Shown in pieces: positions 43,488 to 52,219 of a DNA stretch of 64,000 nt; positions within the stretch are counted from its first letter, which is position 1, and each line of letters starts with the position of its first letter. Origin of the DNA: Fibrobacter sp. (GTDB lineage: Bacteria; Fibrobacterota; Fibrobacteria; Fibrobacterales; Fibrobacteraceae); NCBI GenBank assembly GCA_017530965.1, contig JAFXLS010000152.1, positions 1 through 64,000 of the forward strand, given 5' to 3'. The notes below the pieces were generated by a model that worked only from the letters and a program-made list of their open reading frames with translations, was not told where the DNA came from and made no database searches. The position numbers were made by a program, and so were the translations under genes.

Positions 43488-44339
43488 ATGAACGTATACG
43501 CTTACTACAATTACCGAAAGTTCTTGCAGGACTATTACGACTACCGTAAGTCCGTACAACGATACTTTTCATACAGGTCCTTTGCCAAGAAGGCGGGGTA
43601 TTCCTCGTCGGGCTTTTATTTGGATCTGGTCCGCGGGCGCAAGTCCCTTACGCCCCAGATGTTGCCCAAGTTTATTGCGGCTTTAGGCCTTAACGAAAAG
43701 GAAGGCCGCTACTTTACGTTGATGGTGGACTTTACCCATGCCACCACGCCGGCTTCCAAGCAGGCCATCTTCGAACAGATGTCTGCCCTTTTGCCGAATG
43801 CCATCAAGTCCTTGACCAAGAGCCAGCAGGAATATTATAGTAAGTGGTATTACGTTGCCGTCCGCGAAGCTCTGTCTGTCTTGAACATCGGTCCCAAGAA
43901 TATCCAGGAACTGGCTTTGTTCCTGAACCCCCGCATTACGCTTCCGCAGGCAAAGCAGGCTATCCAGCTGCTTTTGTCGATGCAGTTGATTGAACTTGAC
44001 GAAAATGGTTTCTACCGTTCGGTCAACAAGGCTATCTTTAGCGGTTCTGAAATTGCCCCCTTGTTTGTTCACCAGTTCCAAAAACAGATGATGGATCTGG
44101 GTAAAGACGCCCTGGATCATTACAGCACCGAACGCAGAAATGTATCTTGTATGACGATGAGCGTTTCTGCCGAAGGTTTGGAACGCATTATCAGCAAAAT
44201 AGACTTGTTCCGCAAGGAAGTGGTTGATATTGTCCGTTCGGACGAAGGTGAAACGATGGTGTGCCAGATGAATATCCAATTTTTCCCGCTTAGTAAGGAA
44301 AAGGTGGATCTGCCGCCAGAAACCGAGGAGGAAAAATGA
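43488..44339 (+). CDS. TIGR02147 family protein (Fibrobacter-type)
   Basis: The 283-residue protein opens with the family's Tyr-rich signature (YAYYNYRKFLQDYYDYRK), followed by SYRSFAKKAGYSSSGFYLDLVRGRKSLT, a helix-turn-helix-like stretch that resembles lambda-repressor folds. The centre is helical, with QAKQAIQLLLSMQLIELDENGFYR reading as a winged helix. The C-terminus ends in NIQFFPLSKEK as in family members. The start at 43488 excludes a poorly supported leader. It overlaps the following lipoprotein gene in an ATGA. TIGR02147 genes are expanded in Fibrobacter and commonly stand next to surface-protein genes, so a transcriptional role on the partner is plausible but unproven. Confidence 0.9.
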   Translation: MNVYAYYNYRKFLQDYYDYRKSVQRYFSYRSFAKKAGYSSSGFYLDLVRGRKSLTPQMLPKFIAALGLNEKEGRYFTLMVDFTHATTPASKQAIFEQMSALLPNAIKSLTKSQQEYYSKWYYVAVREALSVLNIGPKNIQELALFLNPRITLPQAKQAIQLLLSMQLIELDENGFYRSVNKAIFSGSEIAPLFVHQFQKQMMDLGKDALDHYSTERRNVSCMTMSVSAEGLERIISKIDLFRKEVVDIVRSDEGETMVCQMNIQFFPLSKEKVDLPPETEEEK

Positions 44340-45739
44340 ACAAGATAATTTCTTTGTTAGTTTGCCTAGCCTCTTTAGTAGTTGCCTTTTGGGGATGTAG
44401 TAACGAGAAGGTTGCCGGTACGGTGACTGATACGGGAAACACGGTTACAGCCGACGCCCAGGTGACGGGTGTGGTTCTCCGTGTGGATGGCTCGCCTGCA
44501 TCGGATGCCATGGTTCGCATGGCCCGTATGGCTGTTTTCGATAGCGTGTTGCATGTTCCCGAACAGATCGAAGTGCTGACGGACTCCGATGGTGTTTACG
44601 CCTTTGATTCGGCTTTGTCGGATACCTTCCAGTTGGCTGTGATTGATACGTCTGCGGTGGAAGTGTTCTACTTGCCACGTACGACTTTGCAGGCAAAGGC
44701 TTATGACAGCATCCAGCTTGCCAAGGCCGCAGTCGTGTCTACTGTACTTTTCTTTAACGAAGTCGAAGATTCCGCTGTGTCTGTGGGCGGCCACTTTATG
44801 ACCTGCCTTTCGGGTACGCCCTTCTGCGATGACGTGTTTGCTGCGGATAGCTTCTCTATGCTGGTGCCGGCCGGTAACTGGAACCTGGAAATCTTCCCCG
44901 GAGATTCCATGATGGTTGCACGTATGCAGACTCTCGGCTTTGCCGATAGCTTGATTTACCGCAGCTTGAGCTTGGATCGCCTTTATGAAGGCGATACGAT
45001 TAGCCTCGGCCCCATTGTTTGGAGTACGACCGCCAAGGCCGATACACTGATCAAGGAGTCCGAAAAGGAAGCGAAGAATGTGGCCCGTATTTCGGGAACG
45101 GTCCTTTGCAAGAACGGAAAGCCTTGCGCCGATGTCGAAGTGATGACCATTAAGGATATTTATGGTTTCAACTTTGTCGAAGGTGATTCGATGCAGTATG
45201 AGTCTCAGACCACGACCGACAGTCTCGGCCGCTGGTGGTTGCCGCTTCCAGATTCCCTGCCGGGCGATTCCTTCAGAATTGAATTCCGCAAGTTGCAGGA
45301 CGATATCGTGACCCAGGTGGGCGTGTCTCGCTACATGACTGCAAGCGAAATCAAGGACTTGAACGACACTCTTGATGCGGGTAAGGTGACGCTTACTCTT
45401 CCTTCGAAGCTGGTAAGTGGCGTGAACCTGGTGATCGATCGCGAAGATACCACTCAGTCTAGTAACTGCATGGTGAACAGCGTGGTCGTGGGTATCAAGG
45501 GAACCTCGCATTTTGTTCGAGACGCGACCTGCGATAAGCTCATCCTTTCGGGTTTGCCGAAGGGAAGTCAGCAGATTGTCCTCTATTCGGGTGTTCCGAA
45601 GGCTATCGCCAAAATGAGAGCATCTGATGTTCCGATGCACTATTATGTGACCTTTACGGCCGTTTCGTTGCCCGAAGGTGATGTGCAGGAGGTTCAGTGG
45701 ATGACTTATACTCCGCCTAATCAAAATATTTTTGAATAA
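44336..45739 (+). CDS. Lipoprotein with carboxypeptidase-regulatory-like repeats, 467 aa
   Basis: A lipoprotein signal (SLLVCLASLVVAFWGC) is followed by a short linker and a CarboxypepD-regulatory-like beta-sandwich (AQVTGVVLRVDGSPASDAMVRM, then SDGVYAFDSAL). A second similar unit comes later (ARISGTVLCKNGKPCADVEVMTI, then DSLGRWWLPLPDSLPGDSF). Such domains are common in extracellular adhesion or polymer-binding proteins. The gene is translationally coupled to the TIGR02147 gene. The rest is Asp/Ser rich with no catalytic motif. Outer-membrane surface exposure is likely but inferred. Confidence 0.82.
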   Translation: MNKIISLLVCLASLVVAFWGCSNEKVAGTVTDTGNTVTADAQVTGVVLRVDGSPASDAMVRMARMAVFDSVLHVPEQIEVLTDSDGVYAFDSALSDTFQLAVIDTSAVEVFYLPRTTLQAKAYDSIQLAKAAVVSTVLFFNEVEDSAVSVGGHFMTCLSGTPFCDDVFAADSFSMLVPAGNWNLEIFPGDSMMVARMQTLGFADSLIYRSLSLDRLYEGDTISLGPIVWSTTAKADTLIKESEKEAKNVARISGTVLCKNGKPCADVEVMTIKDIYGFNFVEGDSMQYESQTTTDSLGRWWLPLPDSLPGDSFRIEFRKLQDDIVTQVGVSRYMTASEIKDLNDTLDAGKVTLTLPSKLVSGVNLVIDREDTTQSSNCMVNSVVVGIKGTSHFVRDATCDKLILSGLPKGSQQIVLYSGVPKAIAKMRASDVPMHYYVTFTAVSLPEGDVQEVQWMTYTPPNQNIFE

Positions 45740-45783
45740 CCCCTTGCCGAGGTGAAATTCTTTTACTAACTTTGGGGGCGCAT

Positions 45784-45854
45784 TGAGCTATGGTGTAATG
45801 GTAGCACAACAGATTCTGACTCTGTTTGTCTAGGTTCGAATCCTGGTAGCTCAA
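45784..45854 (+). tRNA. tRNA-Gln(CUG)
   Basis: The cloverleaf folds cleanly. Acceptor arms TGAGCTA/TAGCTCA pair fully. The D arm is GTG...CAC, and the anticodon stem ACAGA/TCTGT encloses the loop TTCTGAC with anticodon CTG. The T arm is CTAGG-TTCGAAT-CCTGG. The discriminator is A and CCA is not encoded. A terminator follows 6 bases later. Confidence 0.93.
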
Positions 45855-45860
45855 CGAAAC

Positions 45861-45900
45861 AACTCTTTGCTCATACCCCTGAGCAGAGAGTTTTTTTTTT
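45861..45900 (+). terminator. Rho-independent terminator of the tRNA-Gln gene
   Basis: AACTCTTTGCTC pairs with GAGCAGAGAG (one mismatch) and is followed by ten T (45891-45900). Confidence 0.88.
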
Positions 45901-45963
45901 ATAAGGTTGCTACTACTAATTACTGTCTACTTCTAACTTCCTACCGTCTACTATATTTATATC

Positions 45964-46725
45964 ATGGAATTTTTCGACTACTACGAGAAGCTTTTTGGTG
46001 ACCGTTGGCCGGCCTTGTTGGAGTCCCTGAAGGGGGAAGGCTGTGCAACGGAATTGCGTTTTGGCGAAGGCCTTGAACCTTATTATTTGGACGAAGCTTC
46101 CGTTTTTGCCGCAAAGGCTCTTGGGGTAGAACCAGGTGACGATGTACTTGATATGTGTGCAGCTCCGGGTGGAAAGACTCTCGTGATTGCATCACAGCTT
46201 AAAGGGGAAGGTTCCTTGCAGAGTAACGACCGTTCGCCGGATCGCCGTTTGAGACTCCAGCATGTGATTGAAAATTCCTTGCCTGAAAGTTGGCGCTCTG
46301 TCATCAAGGTGACTGGCTACGACGGTATGAAGTTTGGGCTCCATAAAAAGGAATGCTTTGACAGGATCCTGTTGGATGCTCCCTGTTCATCGGACCGCCA
46401 TGTGCTGAATTCGCCCGCCCATTTGGAAGTCTGGTCTGCAAAGCGTGTCAAAAGGCTTTCTGTAGAACAGGGGGCCCTGTTGGCGTCTGCTGTAGATGCC
46501 CTTAAACCGGGAGGAACTGTTGTTTATGGCACCTGCGCGCTTTCGCCGCTGGAAAACGACGATGTGGTTAGAAAAATCCTGAAAAAACGTCCTTCCATGC
46601 GCTTTGTGCAAATCGAGGACCTTTTGGAGGGGGCGGATCGCACCGAATTCGGTGTACACATCTTGCCTGACCGTTCCCAGGGGCGTGGGCCTATTTATTG
46701 TGCCAAGCTAGTGAAGGAAAAATAG
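45964..46725 (+). CDS. NOL1/NOP2/Sun-family 5-methylcytosine rRNA methyltransferase (NSUN4-like)
   Basis: The 253-residue enzyme should methylate C5 of a cytosine in rRNA with SAM. The motifs are complete: LDMCAAPGGKT (SAM site), DRILLDAPCSSDRH with the release Cys, and VVYGTCALSPLEND with the nucleophile Cys. The pattern 'DAPCSSDRH...PGGTVVYGTCALS' is close to mitochondrial NSUN4, which acts on small-subunit rRNA. There is no N-terminal NusB domain and no PUA domain, so it is shorter than RsmB or RsmF. It follows the tRNA-Gln gene but is separated by the terminator. Confidence 0.88.
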   Translation: MEFFDYYEKLFGDRWPALLESLKGEGCATELRFGEGLEPYYLDEASVFAAKALGVEPGDDVLDMCAAPGGKTLVIASQLKGEGSLQSNDRSPDRRLRLQHVIENSLPESWRSVIKVTGYDGMKFGLHKKECFDRILLDAPCSSDRHVLNSPAHLEVWSAKRVKRLSVEQGALLASAVDALKPGGTVVYGTCALSPLENDDVVRKILKKRPSMRFVQIEDLLEGADRTEFGVHILPDRSQGRGPIYCAKLVKEK

Positions 46726-46771
46726 CGGTTTTTTAGAGACATTTCCGCATTTTTTTATTTATCTTTACAAT

Positions 46772-48319
46772 ATGTTTAAGCGAATTGTTTTTTCGTCGTT
46801 TTTGACGCTGGCAACTGCACTTTCTTTTGCCGACGTCGCTGGTGGTGAACAACCTGTTCCGCAGGCTGAATCGTCGTCCTCGGTGGCTTTGTCCTCTTCT
46901 GCAGAGGTGGTGTCATCTTCGTCTGAAGAACTCGAAGGCCCCAAGCATCGCGAAGTTCCCGTTCGTTACTGGGTGAACGGGGATTCTGTAGAACTTGACG
47001 CGATTTTTGTGAAAATCGAAAACGATACGGTCTACCTGAAAAAGCCTACAGAAGCTGAACTGCGCCATATTGAACACCTTACGGACAAGAAGGCGGTCGC
47101 TCTTCAGGAAAGTAATGGCCAGGAAGTTGAACCGGTTGAAGACGAAAATGAAGAAGTGGATTTGACGAAGCCCGCTGCCGAAATCATTATGACGGATGCG
47201 ATTAAGGATTCCATGGCGGCCCAATCCGATACGACTACGGTTGAAGCGGCTCCGGTAGACGACGGTTCCGATGACGACTTGGAAACGGCTCTCCAGAAAG
47301 AAGACAAGCGTGTGAAAATGGAAGAAATCGCGAAAATGGAACAGGAAATCCGTGAACGCGAAATCCAGGATAGCATTGCCGCCGCGAAAAAGAATCCCTA
47401 CATCAAGATTTACAGGTTCGCTCTCAAGCGTCTTTATAACTTGGAAGACGACGTGATGATCGACCTGTCCCTTTCGAACTATTTTGTTCCTGAAAAGAAG
47501 GTTGTCGAAGAGACTATTGAACTTTATCCGCCGGGAAATGCAAACTTGCTGGTGGTTTCGGAACCGGAAGCCTGCTCCCTCTATGTGAATGGCATCCCGC
47601 TGAAACAGGTTGCTCCCGATACCATTAGGAATATCAAGCCTGGCAAGTACACCATTTCGGTAATGAAGGTCTTGAAGGATGTGGAATGGTGGGGCTCTGC
47701 CGTGGTGCGTATCAACGCTGACAGTCTGAATAAGGTGACCATTCCTGTGTTGCGTCCTTCCACGCGCTTGACGTTGAATTCGAACCCCGAAGCGGCAGAA
47801 GTCTATGTGGGTGAGGCTCCGTCTTTGAATAAGATGCCTCACTACATGACCGACATGATTGTAGATAACGTAAAGCCTCAGGTCAAGACGACGATCTACT
47901 TTAGAAAAGTGGGTTACCGTGATACATCGGTGACGATGGAAATCAAGCCCTTTATGCCTAACCTTGCATATGTAGACATGACGCCGGTGCTTGATGACCT
48001 TGAGTTTATTGAAGACCAGAATGCCTTTAACAAGGAACGTAGCCTGAGACGTATTGGCCGTGGCCTTTTGTGGAGCTCCATTGTTCCGATTATTGCCGGT
48101 GGCGTTATGTGGTACCTGGCAGAACGGGATTGGAGCAAGGCTGCCGACAAGAAACACGCCTACGAACGTTTGTCTGCATTCGATAGCGACGATACCCGAC
48201 AGATGGTCAAGGATAACCATGAGTTGAATGACAGTGGCGATACCAAGTGTGGCGTTGCCATCGGTCTTGGTGCCTTGGGCTTTGGTCTCTTGACCGCAGG
48301 CATTATTCTTGCGTTCTAG
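46772..48319 (+). CDS. PEGA-domain envelope protein, 515 aa
   Basis: A signal peptide (MFKRIVFSSFLTLATALSFA) leads into a Ser-rich spacer (SSSSVALSSSAEVVSSSSEE). Next is a charged helical region near 175-205 likely to be a coiled coil (MEEIAKMEQEIREREIQDSIAAAKK), then PEGA-type beta units at about 255-390 (NLLVVSEPEACSLYVNGIPL, then TRLTLNSNPEAAEVYVGEAP). Two C-terminal hydrophobic segments (LLWSSIVPIIAGGVMWYLA and IGLGALGFGLLTAGIILAF) suggest membrane anchoring. PEGA domains are extracellular beta-sandwiches of unclear role. It begins a run continuing to tldD. Confidence 0.85.
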   Translation: MFKRIVFSSFLTLATALSFADVAGGEQPVPQAESSSSVALSSSAEVVSSSSEELEGPKHREVPVRYWVNGDSVELDAIFVKIENDTVYLKKPTEAELRHIEHLTDKKAVALQESNGQEVEPVEDENEEVDLTKPAAEIIMTDAIKDSMAAQSDTTTVEAAPVDDGSDDDLETALQKEDKRVKMEEIAKMEQEIREREIQDSIAAAKKNPYIKIYRFALKRLYNLEDDVMIDLSLSNYFVPEKKVVEETIELYPPGNANLLVVSEPEACSLYVNGIPLKQVAPDTIRNIKPGKYTISVMKVLKDVEWWGSAVVRINADSLNKVTIPVLRPSTRLTLNSNPEAAEVYVGEAPSLNKMPHYMTDMIVDNVKPQVKTTIYFRKVGYRDTSVTMEIKPFMPNLAYVDMTPVLDDLEFIEDQNAFNKERSLRRIGRGLLWSSIVPIIAGGVMWYLAERDWSKAADKKHAYERLSAFDSDDTRQMVKDNHELNDSGDTKCGVAIGLGALGFGLLTAGIILAF

Positions 48320-48334
48320 CATAGTAGGCTAGTT

Positions 48335-48922
48335 ATGATTTGGAAGTCCTTGCTGGCGTGTTTACTTTGCGGGACTTCTTTTGTATTTGCCCACCCTCAT
48401 GTGTTTATTGATGCCACGGTCAAGGCTGTGTTTGATGATGCAGGCTTTTCGGCAATCAGGAATCATTGGGTCTACGATGAACTCTATAGCTCGGCCATGA
48501 TGTCGTCGGGGGATACCGATGGTGACGGCCAGATTTCGGATTCCGAAAACAAGTGGTTCTGTGAAACGATCTTGGCTCCACTTAAGGAATACAACTACTT
48601 CAACTATATACAGTCGGGTACAGCATTTCTGAAGGTTTTGGGCCTCTCGAACTTCAAGGCGACTTTTAAGAATAATCGTCTGGTGCTGGATTTTGAAACG
48701 AAGTTCTCGATTCCTATTGGCTCTGATTACACGATGCTTGTCATTGCGATTGCGGATATTTCGAATTATTTCCAGGTGACTGCCGATATGGAGAATGCCG
48801 ATGTAATTGGCCCGGATTCTTTTGACATTGAATTCTTTAACGACGGTCTGCGAGGGCTCACCTTGTTTAGGGCGTTCCGTTCGGATATTGAAGGCCTGTA
48901 TTTGAGGTTTAAAAAGAAGTAA
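48335..48922 (+). CDS. DUF1007 periplasmic protein
   Basis: The 195-residue protein has a signal peptide (LLACLLCGTSFVFA) then the DUF1007 start AHPHVFIDATVKAVFD. The insert DTDGDGQISDSE matches the loop of a calcium-binding EF-hand, and LVLDFETKFS and DIEFFNDGLRGL are later family landmarks. DUF1007 genes usually adjoin nickel/cobalt or zinc exporters; none is next to this copy. It begins 15 bases after the PEGA gene. Metal handling in the periplasm is a reasonable guess. Confidence 0.88.
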   Translation: MIWKSLLACLLCGTSFVFAHPHVFIDATVKAVFDDAGFSAIRNHWVYDELYSSAMMSSGDTDGDGQISDSENKWFCETILAPLKEYNYFNYIQSGTAFLKVLGLSNFKATFKNNRLVLDFETKFSIPIGSDYTMLVIAIADISNYFQVTADMENADVIGPDSFDIEFFNDGLRGLTLFRAFRSDIEGLYLRFKKK

Positions 48923-48972
48923 TTCGGATGATACTCCGGTTTTTTCTATTATTTGAAAGACAAGGAGATCAT

Positions 48973-49620
48973 ATGATTAAAAAGTTTATTGCGGCTTGTC
49001 TGCTTAGCCTGTCGTTTGCGTCGGCACAGTTGGTGGATGATCCTCATGCCTATACTTCCGGAGCACAAGAGAAAGAAACTCCTGTGATGAACGTGAATCA
49101 TACGGAAAACGATGAACCGTTGTTTGCGGTTTCCATCCACCCGGTGTCCATGTTTATTCTGACATTGTTCGACATACCATCGATTTATTTGACGATAGAA
49201 GGAAACCTGGCGAGCCACGTGTCCTTGATCACCAGGCCTTATGTTATCTGGAAGGATTTTTCGGATCGTGACGAAGAACTGGATGTTATGTTGTTTGGAA
49301 TTTCGGAAGGCTTGCGTTTTTACTTTGACGGTGGTCACCGCGGCCTGTATTTGGCGGGGCATTTCAATTATGACCGCGTGAGCCTGGAATATACTTATGA
49401 AGGTGACTCTAAGAAAGATGTCGATATCCATGTAAACGGCTTTGGCTTTGGCTTATATGTGGGCCATAAGTACCGTTCGGGACGCTTTACGACGTCATTT
49501 GAAGTGGGCTATGTTTATTCGCGCTACACGGGCTCGGATAAGGCAAAAGACGATGTCGATAGAATTACTTCCGTGGGCTCTGGCATTGACTTGAACTATA
49601 CGTTCGGCTTCGCGTTCTAG
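48973..49620 (+). CDS. Hypothetical outer-membrane beta-barrel protein, 215 aa
   Basis: AAGGAGA ahead of ATG 48973 fixes the start. A signal peptide (FIAACLLSLSFASA) is followed by alternating hydrophobic strands with aromatic ends and glycine turns (GLRFYFDGGHRGLYLAGHFNYD, FGFGLYVGHKYRSGRF), and the protein ends in LNYTFGFAF. A final Phe and strand are typical of Gram-negative barrels. The layout suits an eight-stranded OmpX/OmpW-size barrel, but no family was recognised. It lies between the DUF1007 and trxA genes. Confidence 0.75.
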   Translation: MIKKFIAACLLSLSFASAQLVDDPHAYTSGAQEKETPVMNVNHTENDEPLFAVSIHPVSMFILTLFDIPSIYLTIEGNLASHVSLITRPYVIWKDFSDRDEELDVMLFGISEGLRFYFDGGHRGLYLAGHFNYDRVSLEYTYEGDSKKDVDIHVNGFGFGLYVGHKYRSGRFTTSFEVGYVYSRYTGSDKAKDDVDRITSVGSGIDLNYTFGFAF

Positions 49621-49658
49621 TACATTTTTCTATTTTTAGAAAAAAATTGGAGATTTTT

Positions 49659-49982
49659 ATGCCAGCAATTCATTTGACTGCAGAAAATTTTGACTCAGTG
49701 ATTTCTTCGGGCCAGCTGGTCTTTGTGGACTTCTGGGCCACTTGGTGCCGTCCGTGCATGATGATGGGCCCTGTTATCGATGAACTTGCCGACGAATACG
49801 ATGGTCGCGCCGTCATTGCGAAGATTAATGTGGACGATGCCGGTGTGGGTGATATTTGCGCCCGCTTTGGCATTACGAACATTCCCAATATGAAGCTCTT
49901 CAAGAATGGAGTGGAAGTGGGCAATGTGGTAGGTGCCGTACCTAAGGCCACTGTTAAAGGCGTCATTGACCGCAATCTGTAA
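49659..49982 (+). CDS. trxA: Thioredoxin
   Basis: The 107-residue protein is a cytosolic dithiol reductant. It has the thioredoxin core: VFVDFWATWCRPCMMMGPVIDELA with active site Cys-Arg-Pro-Cys in place of the usual Cys-Gly-Pro-Cys, AKINVDDAG, and the cis-proline loop ITNIPNMKLF with GNVVGAVPKATV. No signal peptide is present. GGAG precedes ATG 49659; the 12-base longer frame is less likely. The CRPC variant may shift its redox potential. A thioredoxin-reductase-like gene lies 3 kb away at 53034. Confidence 0.92.
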   Translation: MPAIHLTAENFDSVISSGQLVFVDFWATWCRPCMMMGPVIDELADEYDGRAVIAKINVDDAGVGDICARFGITNIPNMKLFKNGVEVGNVVGAVPKATVKGVIDRNL

Positions 49983-49994
49983 TTTAGCGCTAAA

Positions 49995-50028
49995 AGCTTA
50001 GAATTTAGGACTTAGATTTTTCTAAGCT
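49995..50028 (+). terminator. Hairpin after trxA
   Basis: AGCTTAGAA (49995-50003) and TTCTAAGCT (50020-50028) are perfect inverted arms, followed only by CTTTC. It may be a weak terminator or mRNA 3'-end structure before hisF at 50044. Confidence 0.4.
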
Positions 50029-50043
50029 CTTTCAACTACTGCC

Positions 50044-50835
50044 ATGCTTACTAAACGTCTTATAGTTTGTCTCGATGTCCGCAACCGCAAGGTGACGAAG
50101 GGCGTCAAGTTTAAGGGTAATATCGATATCGGCGATCCTGTAGAAATGGGTGCTCAGTATAGCGCAGACGGTGTCGATGAATTAGTCTTTTATGATATTA
50201 CCGCAAGCGCAGAGAATCGCCCTTGCGATATGGAAATGATTCGCCAGATTGCTCACCGCGTGTTTATTCCTTTTGCGGTGGGTGGTGGCATCCGTAATCT
50301 GGATGATATGCACGAGGCCCTTTTGGCTGGTGCCGAAAAGGTGAGCGTGAATAGTCTTGCTGTGCTTCACCCGGAAATTATTGCCGATGGAGCAAAGGCT
50401 TTTGGTCGCCAGTGCGTGGTTTTGGGCATGGATGCGAAGTTCGTGGGCATTTCGGATAAGTTTCCGAGCGGCTACGAAGTGTACATTCGTGGCGGTCGCC
50501 AGGCCATGGGCCTTGACGCTGTTGAATGGGCCAAGAAGGCCGAAGGTTTGGGCGTTGGCGAAATTTGCTTGAACGCCATTGATACGGACGGTGTTCGCAA
50601 TGGCTACGAGTTGAACATTACTGATCAGGTGGCCCGTGCTGTACAGGTGCCGGTGATTGCAAGTGGCGGTGCCGGAACTCCGGCTCACATTGTGGACTTG
50701 TTCCGCAAGACTTCTGCCGATGCGGCCCTGGTTGCTTCCATGGTTCATTTTGGTGACTACACGGTGCCTGGAATCAAAAAAGAAATGCTTGCGGCAGGAA
50801 TCCCTGTGCGCAAGAAAATGAACGGCGAGGTGTAG
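50044..50835 (+). CDS. hisF: Imidazole glycerol phosphate synthase cyclase subunit
   Basis: HisF, with the glutaminase HisH, makes imidazole glycerol phosphate in histidine synthesis. The 263-residue barrel shows [12 protein letters not shown] with catalytic Asp 11, the phosphate-site loop [15 protein letters not shown] with the second catalytic Asp, and VIASGGAGT with the other phosphate loop. No other his genes are adjacent, so the pathway is dispersed in this genome. It ends one base before tldD. Confidence 0.94.
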   Translation: MLTKRLIVCLDVRNRKVTKGVKFKGNIDIGDPVEMGAQYSADGVDELVFYDITASAENRPCDMEMIRQIAHRVFIPFAVGGGIRNLDDMHEALLAGAEKVSVNSLAVLHPEIIADGAKAFGRQCVVLGMDAKFVGISDKFPSGYEVYIRGGRQAMGLDAVEWAKKAEGLGVGEICLNAIDTDGVRNGYELNITDQVARAVQVPVIASGGAGTPAHIVDLFRKTSADAALVASMVHFGDYTVPGIKKEMLAAGIPVRKKMNGEV

Positions 50836-50836
50836 T

Positions 50837-52219
50837 TTGAATCCTTCTGTTGCAGTCAAGATTTTTGAAGCAGGCAAAAGTGCCGGTGCGGATTTTGTCG
50901 AAATTTTCGAAGAAGAAACCCGCAGCTCTGTGCTGGGCCTTAAGTCTAGTCAGATTGAGTCTGCAACTGCAGGGACTGAATACGGCATCGGAATCCGTTT
51001 GATTTATGGGACCGAAGTCCTTTACGGTTTTACAAGCGACGACTCCGAGGAGGCGTTGGTAAAGCTGGTGCAAACCCTTGCCTTTGGCCGCATTGCGGGA
51101 CAGGCGGTGAAGCCTGTTGAATTTGCACCCCAGAAGCGTGTTGCCGATTATAATGTGGATGCCTTTAAGGATCCTCGAGTGCTGGGTCAGGCTGTCAAGC
51201 AGGATTTCTTGTTCCGTGCGGACCAGGCTGCCCGTAAAATTTCGGATAAAGTAGTGCAAGTGGGCGCTTCGGTGACCGATTCCTGCTCGGCGATTACGCT
51301 CATGAACAGTGAAGGGCTGAATTTGTCGATGAACCGCGCCCGTCTGCGTGTGAATGTGACGGTGACGGTATCCGACGGAACCGAGAGATTGACGACTCAC
51401 GAAGCTCCTGGCGCCTTGGGCGGTTACGAACTTTTGACAAATTATTCGCCCGAAGAATTGTCTACGGAAGCAACGGAACGCTTGTTGCGTATGCTCTCGG
51501 CTGGCTACATTAAGGGCGGCCAGATGCCTGTGGTGATGGGTAATGGCTTTGGTGGCGTAATTTTCCACGAAGCCTGCGGACATCCGCTGGAAACGGAATC
51601 TGTTCGTCGCGGTGCAAGCCCCTTCTGTAATAAGTTGGGCGAGGCTATTGGTCAGCCCTGCTTGACTGCTATCGATGACGGTACTATGGATGGCGTGTGG
51701 GGAAGTCTTAAGTATGATGACGAAGGAACTCCCACGCAGCGTACTACCTTGATTGAAAACGGCGTTTTGAAGACTTATATGAGTGACCGCGTGGGCGCCC
51801 AGGAAGTGGGAATTGCGCGCACGGGTTCTGCTCGCCGCGAAAGTTACAAGTATGCGCCTGTAAGCCGCATGCGCAATACCTTTATTGCTCCTGGAAAGGA
51901 TTCTCTGGATTCCATGATTGCCAGCGTGGACAATGGGCTTTATGCTGCCCGTATGGCCGGTGGCTCTGTGAATCCGGCAACGGGTGAATTTAACTTTGCG
52001 GTGGATGAAGGCTATGTTATCCGTAACGGTAAGATTTGTGAACCGGTACGCGGCGCAACCCTTATTGGAAAGGGCCACGAAATCATGCCCCGCATTAGCA
52101 TGGTGGGTTCTGATTGGGAATTGGCCGCAGGTGTTTGCGGTGCAAGTTCCGGACATGTTCCGGTGACTGTAGGACAGCCTTCTATTAAGGTTGACCAGAT
52201 TCTGGTGGGTGGCCGCTAA
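50837..52219 (+). CDS. tldD: TldD-family metalloprotease subunit
   Basis: TldD, with its partner TldE/PmbA, forms a zinc protease that trims unfolded peptides and modified peptide products. The 460-residue length is near E. coli TldD (481). The zinc motif FHEACGHPLE is intact, with later zinc-site residues in the C-terminal domain (YVIRNGKICEPVRGATLIGKG). The start is TTG 50837, one base after hisF, with GGCGAGG ahead. A TldE partner is not adjacent in this window. No modified-peptide gene cluster is seen next to it. Confidence 0.92.
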   Translation: MNPSVAVKIFEAGKSAGADFVEIFEEETRSSVLGLKSSQIESATAGTEYGIGIRLIYGTEVLYGFTSDDSEEALVKLVQTLAFGRIAGQAVKPVEFAPQKRVADYNVDAFKDPRVLGQAVKQDFLFRADQAARKISDKVVQVGASVTDSCSAITLMNSEGLNLSMNRARLRVNVTVTVSDGTERLTTHEAPGALGGYELLTNYSPEELSTEATERLLRMLSAGYIKGGQMPVVMGNGFGGVIFHEACGHPLETESVRRGASPFCNKLGEAIGQPCLTAIDDGTMDGVWGSLKYDDEGTPTQRTTLIENGVLKTYMSDRVGAQEVGIARTGSARRESYKYAPVSRMRNTFIAPGKDSLDSMIASVDNGLYAARMAGGSVNPATGEFNFAVDEGYVIRNGKICEPVRGATLIGKGHEIMPRISMVGSDWELAAGVCGASSGHVPVTVGQPSIKVDQILVGGR

